This document shows positions 1 through 12,441 of a DNA stretch of 64,000 bases, in pieces. Position 1 is the stretch's first letter; every line of letters starts with the position of its first letter. A program made the position numbers and the translations under genes. The notes under the pieces are model-generated. The model saw nothing but the letters and a program-made list of their open reading frames with translations. It searched no databases and had not been told where the DNA came from. Origin of the DNA: Blastobasis lacticolella (Eukaryota; Arthropoda; Insecta; Lepidoptera; Blastobasidae); contig LR990040.1 of NCBI GenBank assembly GCA_905147135.1, positions 20,691,857-20,755,856 of the forward strand. The letters run 5' to 3'.

Positions 1-140
1 TTCCGGGATAAATAATTGTAGCCTATGTGCTATTCTGGGCTCTAAGCTATACTGCTGCCAAATTTCATTAAAATAGTTTTTGCGTGAAGGAGTAACAAGC
101 ATCCAAACATCACAAACGCATTTATAATATTAGTAGGATT
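1..140 (+). repeat. Interspersed repeat, 3' end, cut by window edge
   Basis: The stretch from TGCTGCCAAATTTCATTAAAAT through GTTTTTGCGTGAAGGAGTAACAA to GCATTTATAATATTAGTAGGAT has the wording of a very common lepidopteran interspersed repeat. The family name cannot be fixed here. The 5' part is outside the window. Confidence 0.55.
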
Positions 141-335
141 AATATAATACTATAAGTATGAAGATATTTATTTAATTTTGTTAATTGTTTTCGTAGGATG
201 CAAGCCCGGTTATCTGTTTCATACTTCCAAACTCATTACGACAGCGTTGTAGTAACTTTCTGACTGCACGATAATTTCGTAAGCCACAAAATAAGTGAAA
301 TACCTCCAATCTCGCTGAAACAGTGACCTTAAATT

Positions 336-3300
336 AACAAGGCATTTTCCTTTATCGTTTTGCTAAAATGTTATTTCGCGTCACGCAGTGTATTTGTTCT
401 CGTTGTACATTTGACTGAAAAATATATATATGATCGTTGATCGGTCGCATATTTTAAGCTCTTTTGTTTCGCTCCTCATTACTTCTGACGAAAGATGCAC
501 TTGCTCATTTTGTATTTTGTTTTTATTCCGACGCCACGATTGAAAAGTTAATTTTAGACGTTGATTTTGTTAAGAATAATGAAGATCAAGCGATGTTTAC
601 TAACAGTCTGTGTCTGGTGTGCAATGCTGCTTTATTCAGTCTTCCCATAAAAAGTAAAATAAAAACAAAACTTAAATAATATACTTTACCTACAAGTTTC
701 GTTTAATTTAATCAAAGAAATCTTTGATTAAATTCTTAATCTAGGTACTCTTTTAATTGAGCTCTTACACTGTTACAAATTGATTTAGTTGATATTTTTA
801 TACTACTATGTATTTTTGATTCGTATTGAAGTGTTCTAAAATTTCCTTAATATGTAAACGCTTATGGATTTTTGTAATGTCAAAATTAATCATGCCTATG
901 TCTATGTCCAATTTTAACGTGAAGTAAGTCCTCTTATAGTTGCCTACGATACAAACAAGGTAAGGCAAATGAACTGTTGACCGCCTTTGATCGACTATCA
1001 TTAGGGATAATAAAGCACTAAATGCACAGGTGGCTATTACATATCCTTATTGCAATTGATAGATGGATTAATTTCATAGTAATTGTCATAGTGGCACAAC
1101 TATGGTCACGAACAATCGCGGAGTGCCCCCAGGCCACATTTATCCAAAGGCAGAGAAGCCAGTACAAATATAGGTGCCTGGTTAATAAATATTAGTGTGC
1201 CATCTTCCATAACGCCTTCGACTTATAAGTATTGTAAATAATTTGACAGGCGAAATTGTCTAATCGCATATCTGTGACTTGTCAATATTAATGGATGGAA
1301 ATGTATATTGCCGTTACATTGCTAACTCAGATTGATGCCTCATTATTAAATATATGTAAAAGACGCTGTTGGTAAAAATGGGTTACTAAATAATACTATC
1401 GATAATGAATATGATAAAGGTCATGTTGAAAACATGTAATGAAGCATGAACACGATCCAACATATTATCATGCTAGAAATGTAACACCTTAAACTATACA
1501 ACCTATTATTACCTGCTCATGTATATCACAAAATACTTGAGCAGGTACATAATAATACACTTACAATAATGATCAAACAAACTCACAGCAAGCCATAAAT
1601 GGTAGTAAGATAGAACGATCAACCTAAGCGAGTCGTGTTGAATTAACGGTGCATACAATAACTTATTTAACTAAAACAATGCGTTATTGATTCTAATAAA
1701 TCATACACACGGCGATTGTTCCAACTAACTCAACCAGGGGATTAGTCACGATGTAATATTATTTGCTTAACAAGCAGTCGATTTATTATGTTTTCTTACA
1801 AATTTAGTGTGGGGTAGGATGGAGGCTATAAATTACTCATTAATTATTACATCCCGATTTCTAGGAAATACGACCTGAATACAAGGAATTTATCTGTCAC
1901 GGCTTTACTTGTAGGTGGGATTGTTTCCAGAATTGTTATTATTGGCAAGCGTGGTGGAAAGAACAAGAACAAAAAACGGAATAGTAAAATAAAAAAAGAA
2001 GAAATGCCTGAACTAATTTTGCCCAATAATTTATTTAACGTTAAGAGCATTGGCCTAGTGGTCAAGGTATCCCACTCGCAATCGAAGGCATCGGGTTTGA
2101 ATCCCACTGCCGCCATGTACCAATGACTTTTTTCTGAGTTATGTACATTAGTTGAACACTAACCGATGCTCTTACGAAGAGGGAAAACATCGTGATGAAA
2201 CCTGCACATTCAGGCAACTGCATGCATGCCTTGTACACGAGAACACAACCGGGACATTAACGCCAAGATGATCGATCGAATTTATTTAACGTTAAAGACA
2301 TAGTATGTCTGCAACAACGTTTAGATACATTAGAAAGGGCCGATGACGCAATAAACATTAAAAGTTGTTTGACGGCACCACATTAAACAGTCGAACACTG
2401 ATTTAGTGAACATCTGCGTCTTTGATATAAGATATGGCTGTCCTGGAATGTAATGCGCAGGCGAAACGATAAAAGGGTCATCGGTAAATCACTGAAACAT
2501 TAAACTAAAACGATGTTCCGGGTCACATGAATACGATTTTAGAAAAAATTAACATTAACAGACGATTGTACAAGATATTTTACGCAATAAACCGTGATAA
2601 ACTAATTATGTCAATAATATAAATGAAATTTCTAATTCAACACATTAAGGACTACAAAGAGTCCATTCAAGGTACACCCGAATTATGAATCAAAATGAAC
2701 ACAAAGAATAAAGGTTCCTTCAGGTCCTAGACCTTTGCCTGCACCAGGATTCCCTGAGTCGTATCATCAGGTTATATGACCATTTAGGTCCCGAACGAAA
2801 AAACTACCAGTATAGTTTCAGAAAAACTACATACTATAGTTTCAGAAAAATATAAATTAATTCCTTTAAATTCTCGATTTCACTATACATAGTGACCAGA
2901 GCCTCAAGACTCAGTTGATCTTAATAGTAGTTATATACATACACAAGCGCCTCGAATAAAGCATCTATAGAAATATTGATTTGATCGCAGCGACAAATGC
3001 GAGAATAATGATGATACACGATAAGAGGGTGAAGGGGGAGGGGATATGTGTGGACGAAAACAACCACAAAAATTGAGCATATAAAGACCTCAAATTGACA
3101 AACAGTTTTACAACTAATCATGTGTGGTCTTGTTCTCTCATCTAAAGCTACTGTTCCTAAGCTAAATGGAGTCGCGCGTGCGCAGTGACCCGCGTCGCGC
3201 GGCGGACCACGACCAATCGGATCGACCTCATTACCCTCGCCTATATCACTGTTACCGGCCCGAGTGCTGCGACGTACTCTAAAATCTATTAGGTTCACCT

Positions 3301-4249
3301 TCACGGCACTCTCCCTAAAGGGAGTGGCCAGGGATTTACACAGAAATATGGATCATAGTTTGCCTATTTACGAGTACGGTCGAACAAATAAAAAGCTACA
3401 CGGGGTCTATACGCAAAACGACGAGTTTAGTTCGAGCCTCTGTATATCCTCGGTTCGGCTGCACCAGGTAAAACGTGACCTTTTGATGCATTTTGAAGGC
3501 TAATTTAATCATTAATTTAAAGAGCCACAAGAGACGTGTCAGGATCGTAGCTTCGGGCACTGTCGAGTCGCTGCCCAACTCTGGGGGAAGCAGGCGTATG
3601 TATGTTAATAATGCCAATCAGACTAAATTTATCAACAGATAAAAATGATTTGTTAGGATCATAGTTCTGACACTTTCGAGTCTCTCTTCCCTTGCGGTAT
3701 GCTGGTAAGGGCAAATAAATATATACATATAAGAATCATCACCACTAGTGATGCTAGCTTTAGCCCATACTAGTCTAATGCTGGATATAAGCCTCAATAA
3801 GAGAATAATCCAAATAAAACATACATTTGCAAGCAGCGTAAAAGACGATAAGATAAATAAGGCACCAGATGCTTATAAACAACCATCCATCTAAAACCAT
3901 CGACATTTATAATCTCTTTTAATCTGACAGAGTCTATTAGGCGGATTATATTAAATAGTCAAGAAGAAATAGGACGTTATCTTCCCAACACGAGTCAACC
4001 AACCCAGAAACTAAAAACGAGCTCCGCTATGAAAATAGACAGTACATCGACACATGGTTTCAGCTGTACAATGTGGGTGCTAAATAGAACGGAAATTAGA
4101 AGCACACAGGAGAGTTTATTGCACAAGTTATAGCTTAATGCTAGAACAACGCGCCATAAGAAATGTTCATTAAACGTAATGATGTCAGTTATAAACGAGT
4201 TCGGGTAAATTCACCAACGCCGGTAGTGGATTATTAAAACGTAGAACTA
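336..4249 (+). repeat. Tandem duplication, copy A (3.9 kb)
   Basis: It begins AACAAGGCATTTTCC and ends GTAGAACTA; the same start recurs at 4252 and the same end at 8173. Only two bases (TC) separate the copies. There are no long flanking repeats that would explain unequal crossing-over, so an end-joining origin is likely. The unit carries a tRNA-derived SINE (2044-2235) that was therefore present before duplication. ORFs of 65-127 codons inside it are not convincing genes: for example, the three substitutions between copies at 3243, 3252 and 3271 all change the amino acid of the minus-strand ORF there. The unit lies in how intron 2. Confidence 0.95.
2044..2235 (+). mobile_element. tRNA-derived SINE (second family), in copy A
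   Basis: A box-like TGGCCTAGTGG near 2051 and B box-like GGGTTTGAATCCC near 2093 are spaced as in a tRNA gene, followed by a non-tRNA body (ATGTACATTAGTTGAACACTAA). The same order recurs at 61576 and, degraded, at 5968 and 30626. It is not a functional tRNA because the arms do not pair well. Confidence 0.75.
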
Positions 4250-5967
4250 TCAACAAGGCATTTTCCTTTATCGTTTTGCTAAAATGTTATTTCGCGTCAC
4301 GCAGGGTATTTGTTCTCGTTGTACATTTGACTGAAAAATATATATATGATCGTTGATCGGTCGCATATTTTAAGCTCTTTTGTTTCGCTCCTCATTACTT
4401 CTGACGAAAGATGCACTTGCTCATTTTGTATTTTGTTTTTATTCCGACGCCACGATTGAAAAGTTAATTTTAGACGTTGATTTTGTTAAGAATAATGAAG
4501 ATCAAGCGATGTTTACTAACAGTCTGTGTCTGGTGTGCAATGCTGCTTTATTCAGTCTTCCCATAAAAAGTAAAATAAAAACAATGCTTAAATAATATAC
4601 ATTACCTACAAGTTTCGTTTAATTTAACCAAAGAAATCTTTGATTAAATTCTTAATCTAGGTACTCTTTTAATTGAGCTCTTACACTGTTACAAATTGAT
4701 TTAGTTGATATTTTTATACTACTACTACTTTGTTTTTGTTTAGTATTGAAGTGTTCTAAAATTTCCTTAATATGTAAACGCTGATGGATTTTTGTAATGT
4801 CAAAATTAATCATGCCAATGTCTATGTCCAATTTTAACGTAAAGTAAGTCCTCTTATAGTTGCCTACGATACAAACAAGGTAAGGCAAATGAACTGTTGA
4901 CCGCCTTTGATCGACTATCATTAGGAATAATAAAGCACTAAATACACAGGTGGATGGCTATTACATATCCTTATTGCAATTGATTGATGGATTAATTTCA
5001 TAGTAATTGTCATAGTGGCACAACTATGGTCACGAACAATCGCGGAGTGCCCCCAGGCCACATTTATCCAAAGGCAGAGAAGCCAGTACAAATATAGGTG
5101 CCTGGTTAATAAATATTAGTGTGCCATCTTCCATAACGCCTTCGACTTATAAGTATTGTAAATAATTTGACAGGCGAAATTGTCTAATCGCATATCTGTG
5201 ACTTATCAATATTAATGGAAGGAAATGTATCTTGCCGTTACATTGCTAACTCAGATTGATGCCTCATTATTAAATATATGTAAAAGAAGCTGTTGGTAAA
5301 AATGGGTTACTAAATAATACTATCGATAATGAATATGATAGAGATCATGTTGAAAACATGTAATAAAGCATGAACACGATCCAACATATTATCATGCTAG
5401 AAATGTAACACCTTAAACTATACAACCTATTATTACCTGCTCATGTATATCACAAAATACTTGAGCAGGTACATAATAATACACTTACAATAATGATCAA
5501 ACAAATTCACAGCCAGCCATAAATGGTAGTAAGATAGAACGATCAACCTAAGCGAGTCGTGTTGAATTAACGGTGCATACAATAACTTATTTAACTAAAA
5601 CAATGCGTTATTGATTCTAATAAATCATACACACGGCGATTGTTCCAACTAACTCAACCAGGGGATTAGTCACGATGTAATATTATTTGCTTAACAAGCA
5701 GTCGATTTATTATGTTTTCTTACAAATTTAGTGTGGGGTAGGATGGAGGCTACAAATTACTCATTCATTATTACATCCCGATTTCTAGGAAATACGACCT
5801 GAATACAAGGAATTTATCTGTCACGGCTTTACTTGTAGGTGGGATTGTTTCCAGAATTGTTATTATTGGCAAGCGTGGTGGAAAGAACAAGAACAAAAAA
5901 CGGAATAGTAAAATAAAAAAAGAAGAAATGCCTGAACTAATTTTGCCCAATAATTTATTTAACGTTA

Positions 5968-6110
5968 AGAGCATCGGCCTAGTGGTTTGAATCCCACTGC
6001 CCCCATGTACCAATGACTTTTTTCTGAGTTATGTACATTAGTTGAACACTAACCGATGCTCTTACGATGAGGAAACCTGCACATTCAGGCAACTGCATGC
6101 ATGTCTTGTA
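5968..6110 (+). mobile_element. Same SINE in copy B, internally deleted
   Basis: It matches the SINE at 2044 but lacks 34 bases between the A-box end (AGTGGT) and the B box (TTTGAATCCC), plus about 16 bases of the body near 6070. Short repeats of GGT and GGGT flank the loss, suggesting slippage or end joining after duplication. Confidence 0.75.
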
Positions 6111-6918
6111 CACGAGAACACAACCAGGACATTAACGCCAAGATGATCGATCGAATTTATTTACGTTAAAGACATAGTATGTCTGCAACAACGTTTAGAT
6201 ACATTAGAAAGGGCCGATGACGCAATAAACATTAAAATTTGTTTGACGGCACCACATTAAACAGTCGAACACTGATTTAGTGAACATCTGCGTCTTTGAT
6301 ATAAGATATGGCTGTCCTGGAATGTAATGCGCAGGCGAAACGATAAAAGGGTCATCGTTAAATCACTGAAACATTAAACTAAAACGATATTCCGGGTCAC
6401 ATGAATACGATTTTAGAAAAAATTAACATTAACAGACGATTGTACAAGATATTTTACGCAATAAACCTATTACCCTATAAACTAATTATGTCAATAATAT
6501 AAATGAAATTTCTAATTCAACACATAAAGGACTACAAAGAGTCCATTCAAGGTACACCCGAATCATGAATAAAAATGAACACAGATAATAAAGGTTCCTT
6601 CAGGTCCTAGAGCTTTGCCTGCACCAGGATTCCCTGAGTCGTATCATCAGGTCATATGACCATTTAGGTCCCGAACGAAAAAACTACCAGTATAGTTTCA
6701 GAAAAACTACATACTATAATTTCAGAAAAATATAAATAAATTCCTTTAAATTCGTGATTTCACTATACATAGTGACCAGAGCCTCAAGACTCAGTTAATC
6801 TTAATAGTAGTTATATACATATACAAGCGCCTCTAATAAAGCATCTATAGAAATATTGATATATTAAGAGGTCAAATCGAAGTTGGTGGCAGCGACAAAT
6901 GCGAGAATAATGATGATA

Positions 6919-6950
6919 CCTTCACCCTCTTCACGATAAGAGGGTGAAGG
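6919..6950. repeat. Perfect 13-bp hairpin present only in copy B
   Basis: CCTTCACCCTCTT (6919-6931), loop CACGAT, then AAGAGGGTGAAGG (6938-6950). Copy A has only the right arm, so about 13 bases were inserted as an inverted copy of neighbouring sequence. Confidence 0.9.
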
Positions 6951-8173
6951 GGGAGGGGATATTGTGTGACATAGACGTGGACGAAAACAACCAAATTGAG
7001 CATATAAAGACCTCAAAGTTGACAAACACATTTACAAGTAATCATGTGTGGTCTTGTTCTCTCATCTAAAGCTACTGTTCCTAAGCTAAATGGAGTCGCG
7101 CGTGCGCAGTGACCCGCGTCGCGCGGCGGACCACGACCAATCGGATCGACCTCATTACCCTCGCCTTTATCACTGCTACCGGCCCGAGTGCTGCTACGTA
7201 CTCTAAAATCTATTAGGTTCACCTTCACGGCACTCTCCCTAAAGGGAGTGGCCAGGGATTTACACAGAAATATGGATCATAGTTTGCCTATTTACGAGTA
7301 CGGTCGAACAAATAAAAAGCTACACGGGGTCTATACGCAAAACGACGAGTTTAGTTCGAGCCTCTGTATATCCTCGGTTCGGCTGCACCAGGTAAAACGT
7401 GACCTTTTGATGCATTTTGAAGGCTAATTTAATCATTAATTTAAAGAGCCACAAGAGACGTGTCAGGATCGTAGCTTCGGGCACTGTCGAGTCGCTGCCC
7501 AACTCTGGGGGAAGCAGGCGTATGTATGTTAATAATGCCAATCAGACTAAATTTATCAACAGATAAAAATGATTTGTTAGGATCATAGTTCTGACACTTT
7601 CGAGTCTCTCTTCCCTTGCGGTATGCTGGTAAGGGCAAATAAATATATACATATAAGAATCATCACCACTAGTGATGCTAGCTTTAGCCCATACTAGTCT
7701 AATGCTGGATATAAGCCTCAATAAGAGAATAATCCAAATAAAACATACATTTGCAAGCAGCGTAAAAGACGATAAGATAAATAAGGCACCAGATGCTTAT
7801 AAACAACCATCCATCTAAAACCATCGACATTTATAATCTCTTTTAATCTGACAGAGTCTATTAGGCGGATTATATTAAATAGTCAAGAAGAAATAGGACG
7901 TTATCTTCCCAACACGAGTCAACCAACCCAGAAACTAAAAACGAGCTCCGCTATGAAAATAGACAGTACATCGACACATGGTTTCAGCTGTACAATGTGG
8001 GTGCTAAATAGAACGGAAATTAGAAGCACACAGGAGAGTTTATTGCACAAGTTATAGCTTAATGCTAGAACAACGCGCCATAAGAAATGTTCATTAAACG
8101 TAATGATGTCAGTTATAAACGAGTTCGGGTAAATTCACCAACGCCGGTAGTGAATTATTAAAACGTAGAACTA

Positions 8174-10542
8174 GGAGAAAAACATTTTCGTGTACATAAA
8201 CTCATAAAGTCTAGGTTTATAGAAATATCTAATGGCTTTTGTGACACATACACAAAATTATGATCTAGAAATCCTGAGCAACAGAATTTTAGAAAATATA
8301 TGATGTACAGAATAGAAATAAATATAATAATATGTTTTTCATAGGTGTATTCACGTAACAAATAGGTATAGGTAATTTTTAATCAGAATCTTTTGCAGAA
8401 TGCACTATCAAACCAACATTCACATTCCTAATCAATTCGACACAGACCTGCAAACGAATTCCAGAATGAATGTGTCAATGCATTATACAATGCAATACGA
8501 GTAACAGTTTCTTAGGTTTCCTACCAGTTTGACCAGTGCCAAATTCGAGATTTTGACTTTCCCTTATAACCGGGATGAAATATCGCTCCGAAATTGCCTA
8601 CTGCCTGTCAGTGAAAACATTCAAGCAAATTCATAGTACTACGGATTACAGGTAGTATCTACCTAAAACGCTCTTTGAGCATTAATGAAAGAGACCTACC
8701 TAGAAGTAAAATGGCAGTACAGAATAGTCAGCAACAAAGCAATACCCAATCGATTTCGGAAAGCGTCGAGAAGTGGGTGAGCACGCGTTGGTCACAGCAA
8801 CACGTGACTCGCAGCGACGAATGTTTAAAGCAGACGTTGTAATGAACGTTTTATGAAGCCCGCCTCTGGCCCAGTTGTTATTATAAATACAATTTATTAT
8901 GAGACCAACAACCGAACGGATGCTGCGTTTTAGATTCATAGATTTTATGGCTTCACGATGTAAAGAAGCGGGACATAGTAGCACGAAGAGACTTCTTTCT
9001 TTCGAGAAAAATTTACATCTTGCTTACCTCTTTTATCTATTCGACTTATTTAGACTATATCATGCCGACACTGAAGTCCGAAAACTACATCCATACTTCT
9101 ATCACGACGAGGCAAATTTTAACCACTCGAAGCGGTATACATGTTTAGTGCTGTATGTATATGTATCGCACATTGTTTATAATCTCGGTACACATTCGCG
9201 AGCTTTTACTGTTGTTTGCACTCGCGAGTGATAGAGCACACACTGTTTCAGCCAGACTTGTTTTCACTACAACAATCCCACATTCCATCAGTAGGTACGG
9301 TGGTTGCTTTATAGCGGGGCGGCCAGTAAAATCAATGTGTTATCACAGGTGGCGCTTGCTATTATAACAGGTCGCGATTAAGGTTACGTTGCGCCTTTTG
9401 TGTTTCTAAATGCAGAGAACACAGCAAATAGTCATTTTGATGTGTAACAAGACATCAAAGAGGAAATATAGCATGGCATTTGTGAATTCATAGTGACTGA
9501 TATAGCTTTGAAAGCTATGCAGCGCAGTGATGCAACCAGGAATTCGTATCCTAATAATGACTTAGCAGTGAATTATATTGCTGGAAAACCTCTCGATGTC
9601 CAGCTTCCTATACAGGGCTGGCACATCGAGTGTCGTGAGTAAAAACTTGCGCTAACGGTTCGTGTCGATATGACCGGATTTAATAACGTCGCGGCTCCCT
9701 ATATGGGCAGTGGTGGATTCCAAGCGAGAGAGATCGGCCAGTCCCCGCTCGCTTGTCAGTACGTACCTACGAGATTCTGATACTGAGAGATATACAACTC
9801 CGATATTTGATACTTAGAGACGGAATTAATAGAATGAAAGCTAATGAGATAGAGGTATTAAAATTGGACAACAGAAATGAAGTGAACAAGGCGTCTAACA
9901 AGAAAAAGACTATTTATATATACCACACGATGTAAACAAAGGTTAGATATAGGTACTGACTGCAAGAGGTATTCAGTAGCAGAGATTGCAAATGATCGTG
10001 TACCTTTTAGTGGAGCAATAATATAAACAACTTTGCCCGACACTTCAACAGGCGATATTACAACACCAGTCAAGGCGAGAAGGGAACCAGTAGGACAGGA
10101 TTAAACCGCTCGCTATCACATCAGTCAGCGCCACTGTGCCCGTTTCCTTGTGCGTAAGTACTCCTCAAATGGATTCAACTACTGTGTAGATTAGTACCTA
10201 TGCTTTAAGCAAAAATTCATTTTGTAGAAACATACATTCATCGTATAGAAAACGGCTTTTGTCGGCGACCTCGTCTTCGTGGAAATCAATTTTTATGGCA
10301 GTTTAGCTCTTTACTTGCTCGCCCGACCATTTTAAATGACGACTGAGATGTCAAGCTGTTCGGTTATACCCAACCGAAATAGGTGAAACATGGCTTAGGC
10401 CAAGCTACCAAACTATGAAAACCACATGAAAATCCGGTTATCGGTTTTTGTGTGATGTACAAGACTTCTTCACGAATCATTATCGCGAAATGTACATTCG
10501 ATATAGGGTGTCATTACACACTTATTGCTCGTAATGATAACC
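8174..10542. other. Intron 2 stretch without a recognisable gene
   Basis: AT-rich DNA after the duplication. ORFs of 60-110 codons at 8899-9231 and 9753-9935 have no recognisable domain and no splice context, so they are not called. Confidence 0.5.
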
Positions 10543-10765
10543 TAACCTAACAGACAGAATAACGTCGGGAATCCCCTGACCAAGTTTACGATCAAATATT
10601 TTCTAAACTACTGAACCGAATAATGAAACAAAGCAAAGAACTAGCTCGATTAAACTGCCTTTCAAATAAAGAAAACCGCAGATATACACCTCCACATTTA
10701 CACCGAGCCACAGATGCATACGTCAAATTTAAATCCCCGTTTTTAGTGGGGGTTAAATAAAAACA
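10543..10765 (+). repeat. Interspersed repeat family A, copy 1
   Basis: It shares ordered blocks with 20063-20305, 34152-34305 and the reverse strand of 39926-40150: ACCTAACCGACAGAA-like start, CCCCTGACCAAGTTTAC, CAAATATTTTCT, a CTTTCAAATAAA-ACCGCA block, and a 3' end with CCCC, a T-rich run and GGGG. No coding capacity. Probably a short non-autonomous element or LINE fragment. Confidence 0.65.
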
Positions 10766-11285
10766 ATATACAGTACAGTTACATTCAATAAGTACAGATG
10801 AGCATAGGCGGCCTTCTCCGCCAACCGCAAAGGCAGGCAAAAGTTACAGGATATTATATTTTGCAACTGTTAGGGCATGACTAAGATTATGTGAGTGATA
10901 TTGCTAAGTATTCAACTCTTTTGCTCAGCAAGAAACAATATAAGCGTTTTGTAGATATTCGTGAAACTCATAGCACTGTAAACAGAGCATTCAAAGCATT
11001 TATAGGTTAACATTACAGCCTCGGAGTGCACAACATAAAAGTTTTGTGACTGAAAACATTTCCAAAGCGTTAGTCACAGTATTAGTGCTCAAATGTTCCA
11101 AGAACTATGTTACCGACGAAAATGAAAATGTGCGACGTATGAATTCCATAATAATAGTTCTATTTCTGAAATAACCGCAGACTTACAGTCTACAACGCGA
11201 TTATGTGATCGAGTACATGTTGATGCGCTAAATTAATTATTAACCGCGATTGCGAAGGAATCTGTTTCACGCTGCCTAGGTTCAT

Positions 11286-11460
11286 CATCACAGCCCATAA
11301 CAGTGTGCACTGCAGGGCTTAGGGACTCTCTCATGAAACGCCATATTCTCAGAGTTGAAAATATATCACTGGTAAAGACTGCTGTCTTTTGCCTCAAGAA
11401 CATTTATCGCCTTGTACGACACCCACAAGTGTAAGAGGTTAGTGTTATTATACTCGTACT
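11286..11460 (+). repeat. Interspersed repeat family B, copy 1
   Basis: It shares CATCATCACAGCCCATAACAG, GGGCTTAGGG, the TCTTTTGCCTC segment and CGCCTTGTACGACACCCA with 60971-61225 in the same order. This phrase is widespread in lepidopteran genomes as part of a retrotransposon-derived repeat. Confidence 0.7.
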
Positions 11461-11733
11461 CTACAATACAATTACATATAACAAATTATATGCATTGTCC
11501 ATATTTAATTAGTACATTTTAACACTTCGGGTTACTACTTAAAATAACTTTCTCAATTCCCCTTTTATAATTCCAGTAATAACCCGGGGGTATTCTGGAA
11601 TACTGTGAGGTCGGTAAAGGGGCGACGCAGGACACCACGCGGCAAACCCAGGTGGTACCTAAATAATTCACCACTTAACATTCCTTCCCACATAATATTC
11701 GAAACGAGGAAAGCTTCACAATTTGCAAATCCA

Positions 11734-11770
11734 GGGACAATTACTGTACACGCCGTACAGTAATTGTCCC
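11734..11770. repeat. Perfect 16-bp hairpin
   Basis: GGGACAATTACTGTAC (11734-11749), five-base loop, and its exact complement (11755-11770). No target duplications are obvious. It could be a foldback remnant or a short RNA stem. Confidence 0.9.
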
Positions 11771-12242
11771 ACCTTAATAGTTCTCCAAGAACTCAATCGT
11801 CTGACATTCACATCGTTAGAAGCATTTTCCATCATTTCATAGTTACGTAACCGATGTCTCGGAACGGTCCTTTTGATCGACAATCAATATCATTCAGCGT
11901 TCAATTTATCTTAGAATTTATGATCACATTGTTGGATTCCTGACAATTATCCGGATGATCTATGCCAGGGAAATCTGTCGATGCTAGTTTGAATATTCAT
12001 ATAGCAGGACGTGCGTGGTTCATTATAATAGCTGGCGGTCGGAATGTAAATTACGGCCTGACATTTTCAGATTTTATGGTGATCCCATAATTAGTGTCAA
12101 TTGCATGCACTTGGCAGTGATGTAATGCAAAGCCATCCTAAAATTGTTTCCCAATCAAAATTTCAGCAAGTTTTGTTTGTATTTATGGTTCTGTATTGAT
12201 AAATCTATTTGCAAATATGTCTAAATCTATTATATGGAGATA

Positions 12243-12441
12243 ACTAGTGAACCCGGCGCGACTTCGTTCACGTACACCTACCCACCCTCTACCCATTTTT
12301 CTTGCTTATAAACCTTCCTCTTGAATCACTCTATCTATTAAAAAAAACCGCATCAAAATCCGTTGCGTAGTTTCAAAGATTTAAGCATACAAAGGGACAT
12401 AGGGACAGAGAAAGCGACTTTGTTTTATACTATGTAGTGAT
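12243..12441 (+). repeat. Interspersed repeat family C, copy 1
   Basis: It runs from GACTTCGTTCACGTACAC through CCGCATCAAAATCCGTTGC to AAAGCGACTTTGTTTTATAC. Inverted copies lie at 31338-31495 and, cut by the window end, at 63906-64000. It is a very common lepidopteran repeat 3' module; I cannot assign it safely to a named family. Confidence 0.7.

Larger units (their letters stand above)
4252..8173 (+). repeat. Tandem duplication, copy B (3.9 kb)
   Basis: Second copy in the same orientation. Against copy A it has scattered substitutions and several small indels in its first 2.9 kb: loss of 34 bases in the SINE head near 5987, loss of about 16 bases near 6070, a rearranged segment at 6860-6890 and an inverted insertion at 6919-6931. 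From 7196 to 8152 it appears identical to copy A, with a single G-to-A change near 8153. Confidence 0.95.

Noticed and set aside
464..679. 71-codon ORF found in both duplicates as a conserved gene
   Set aside because: Its similarity merely reflects the duplication. It has no true ATG at the listed start and no recognisable domain.
2921..3304. 127-codon minus-strand ORF in duplicate copy A as a gene
   Set aside because: The three base differences from copy B in the shared part all change the amino acid, and the copy B frame is cut to 71 codons. There is no sign of protein constraint.
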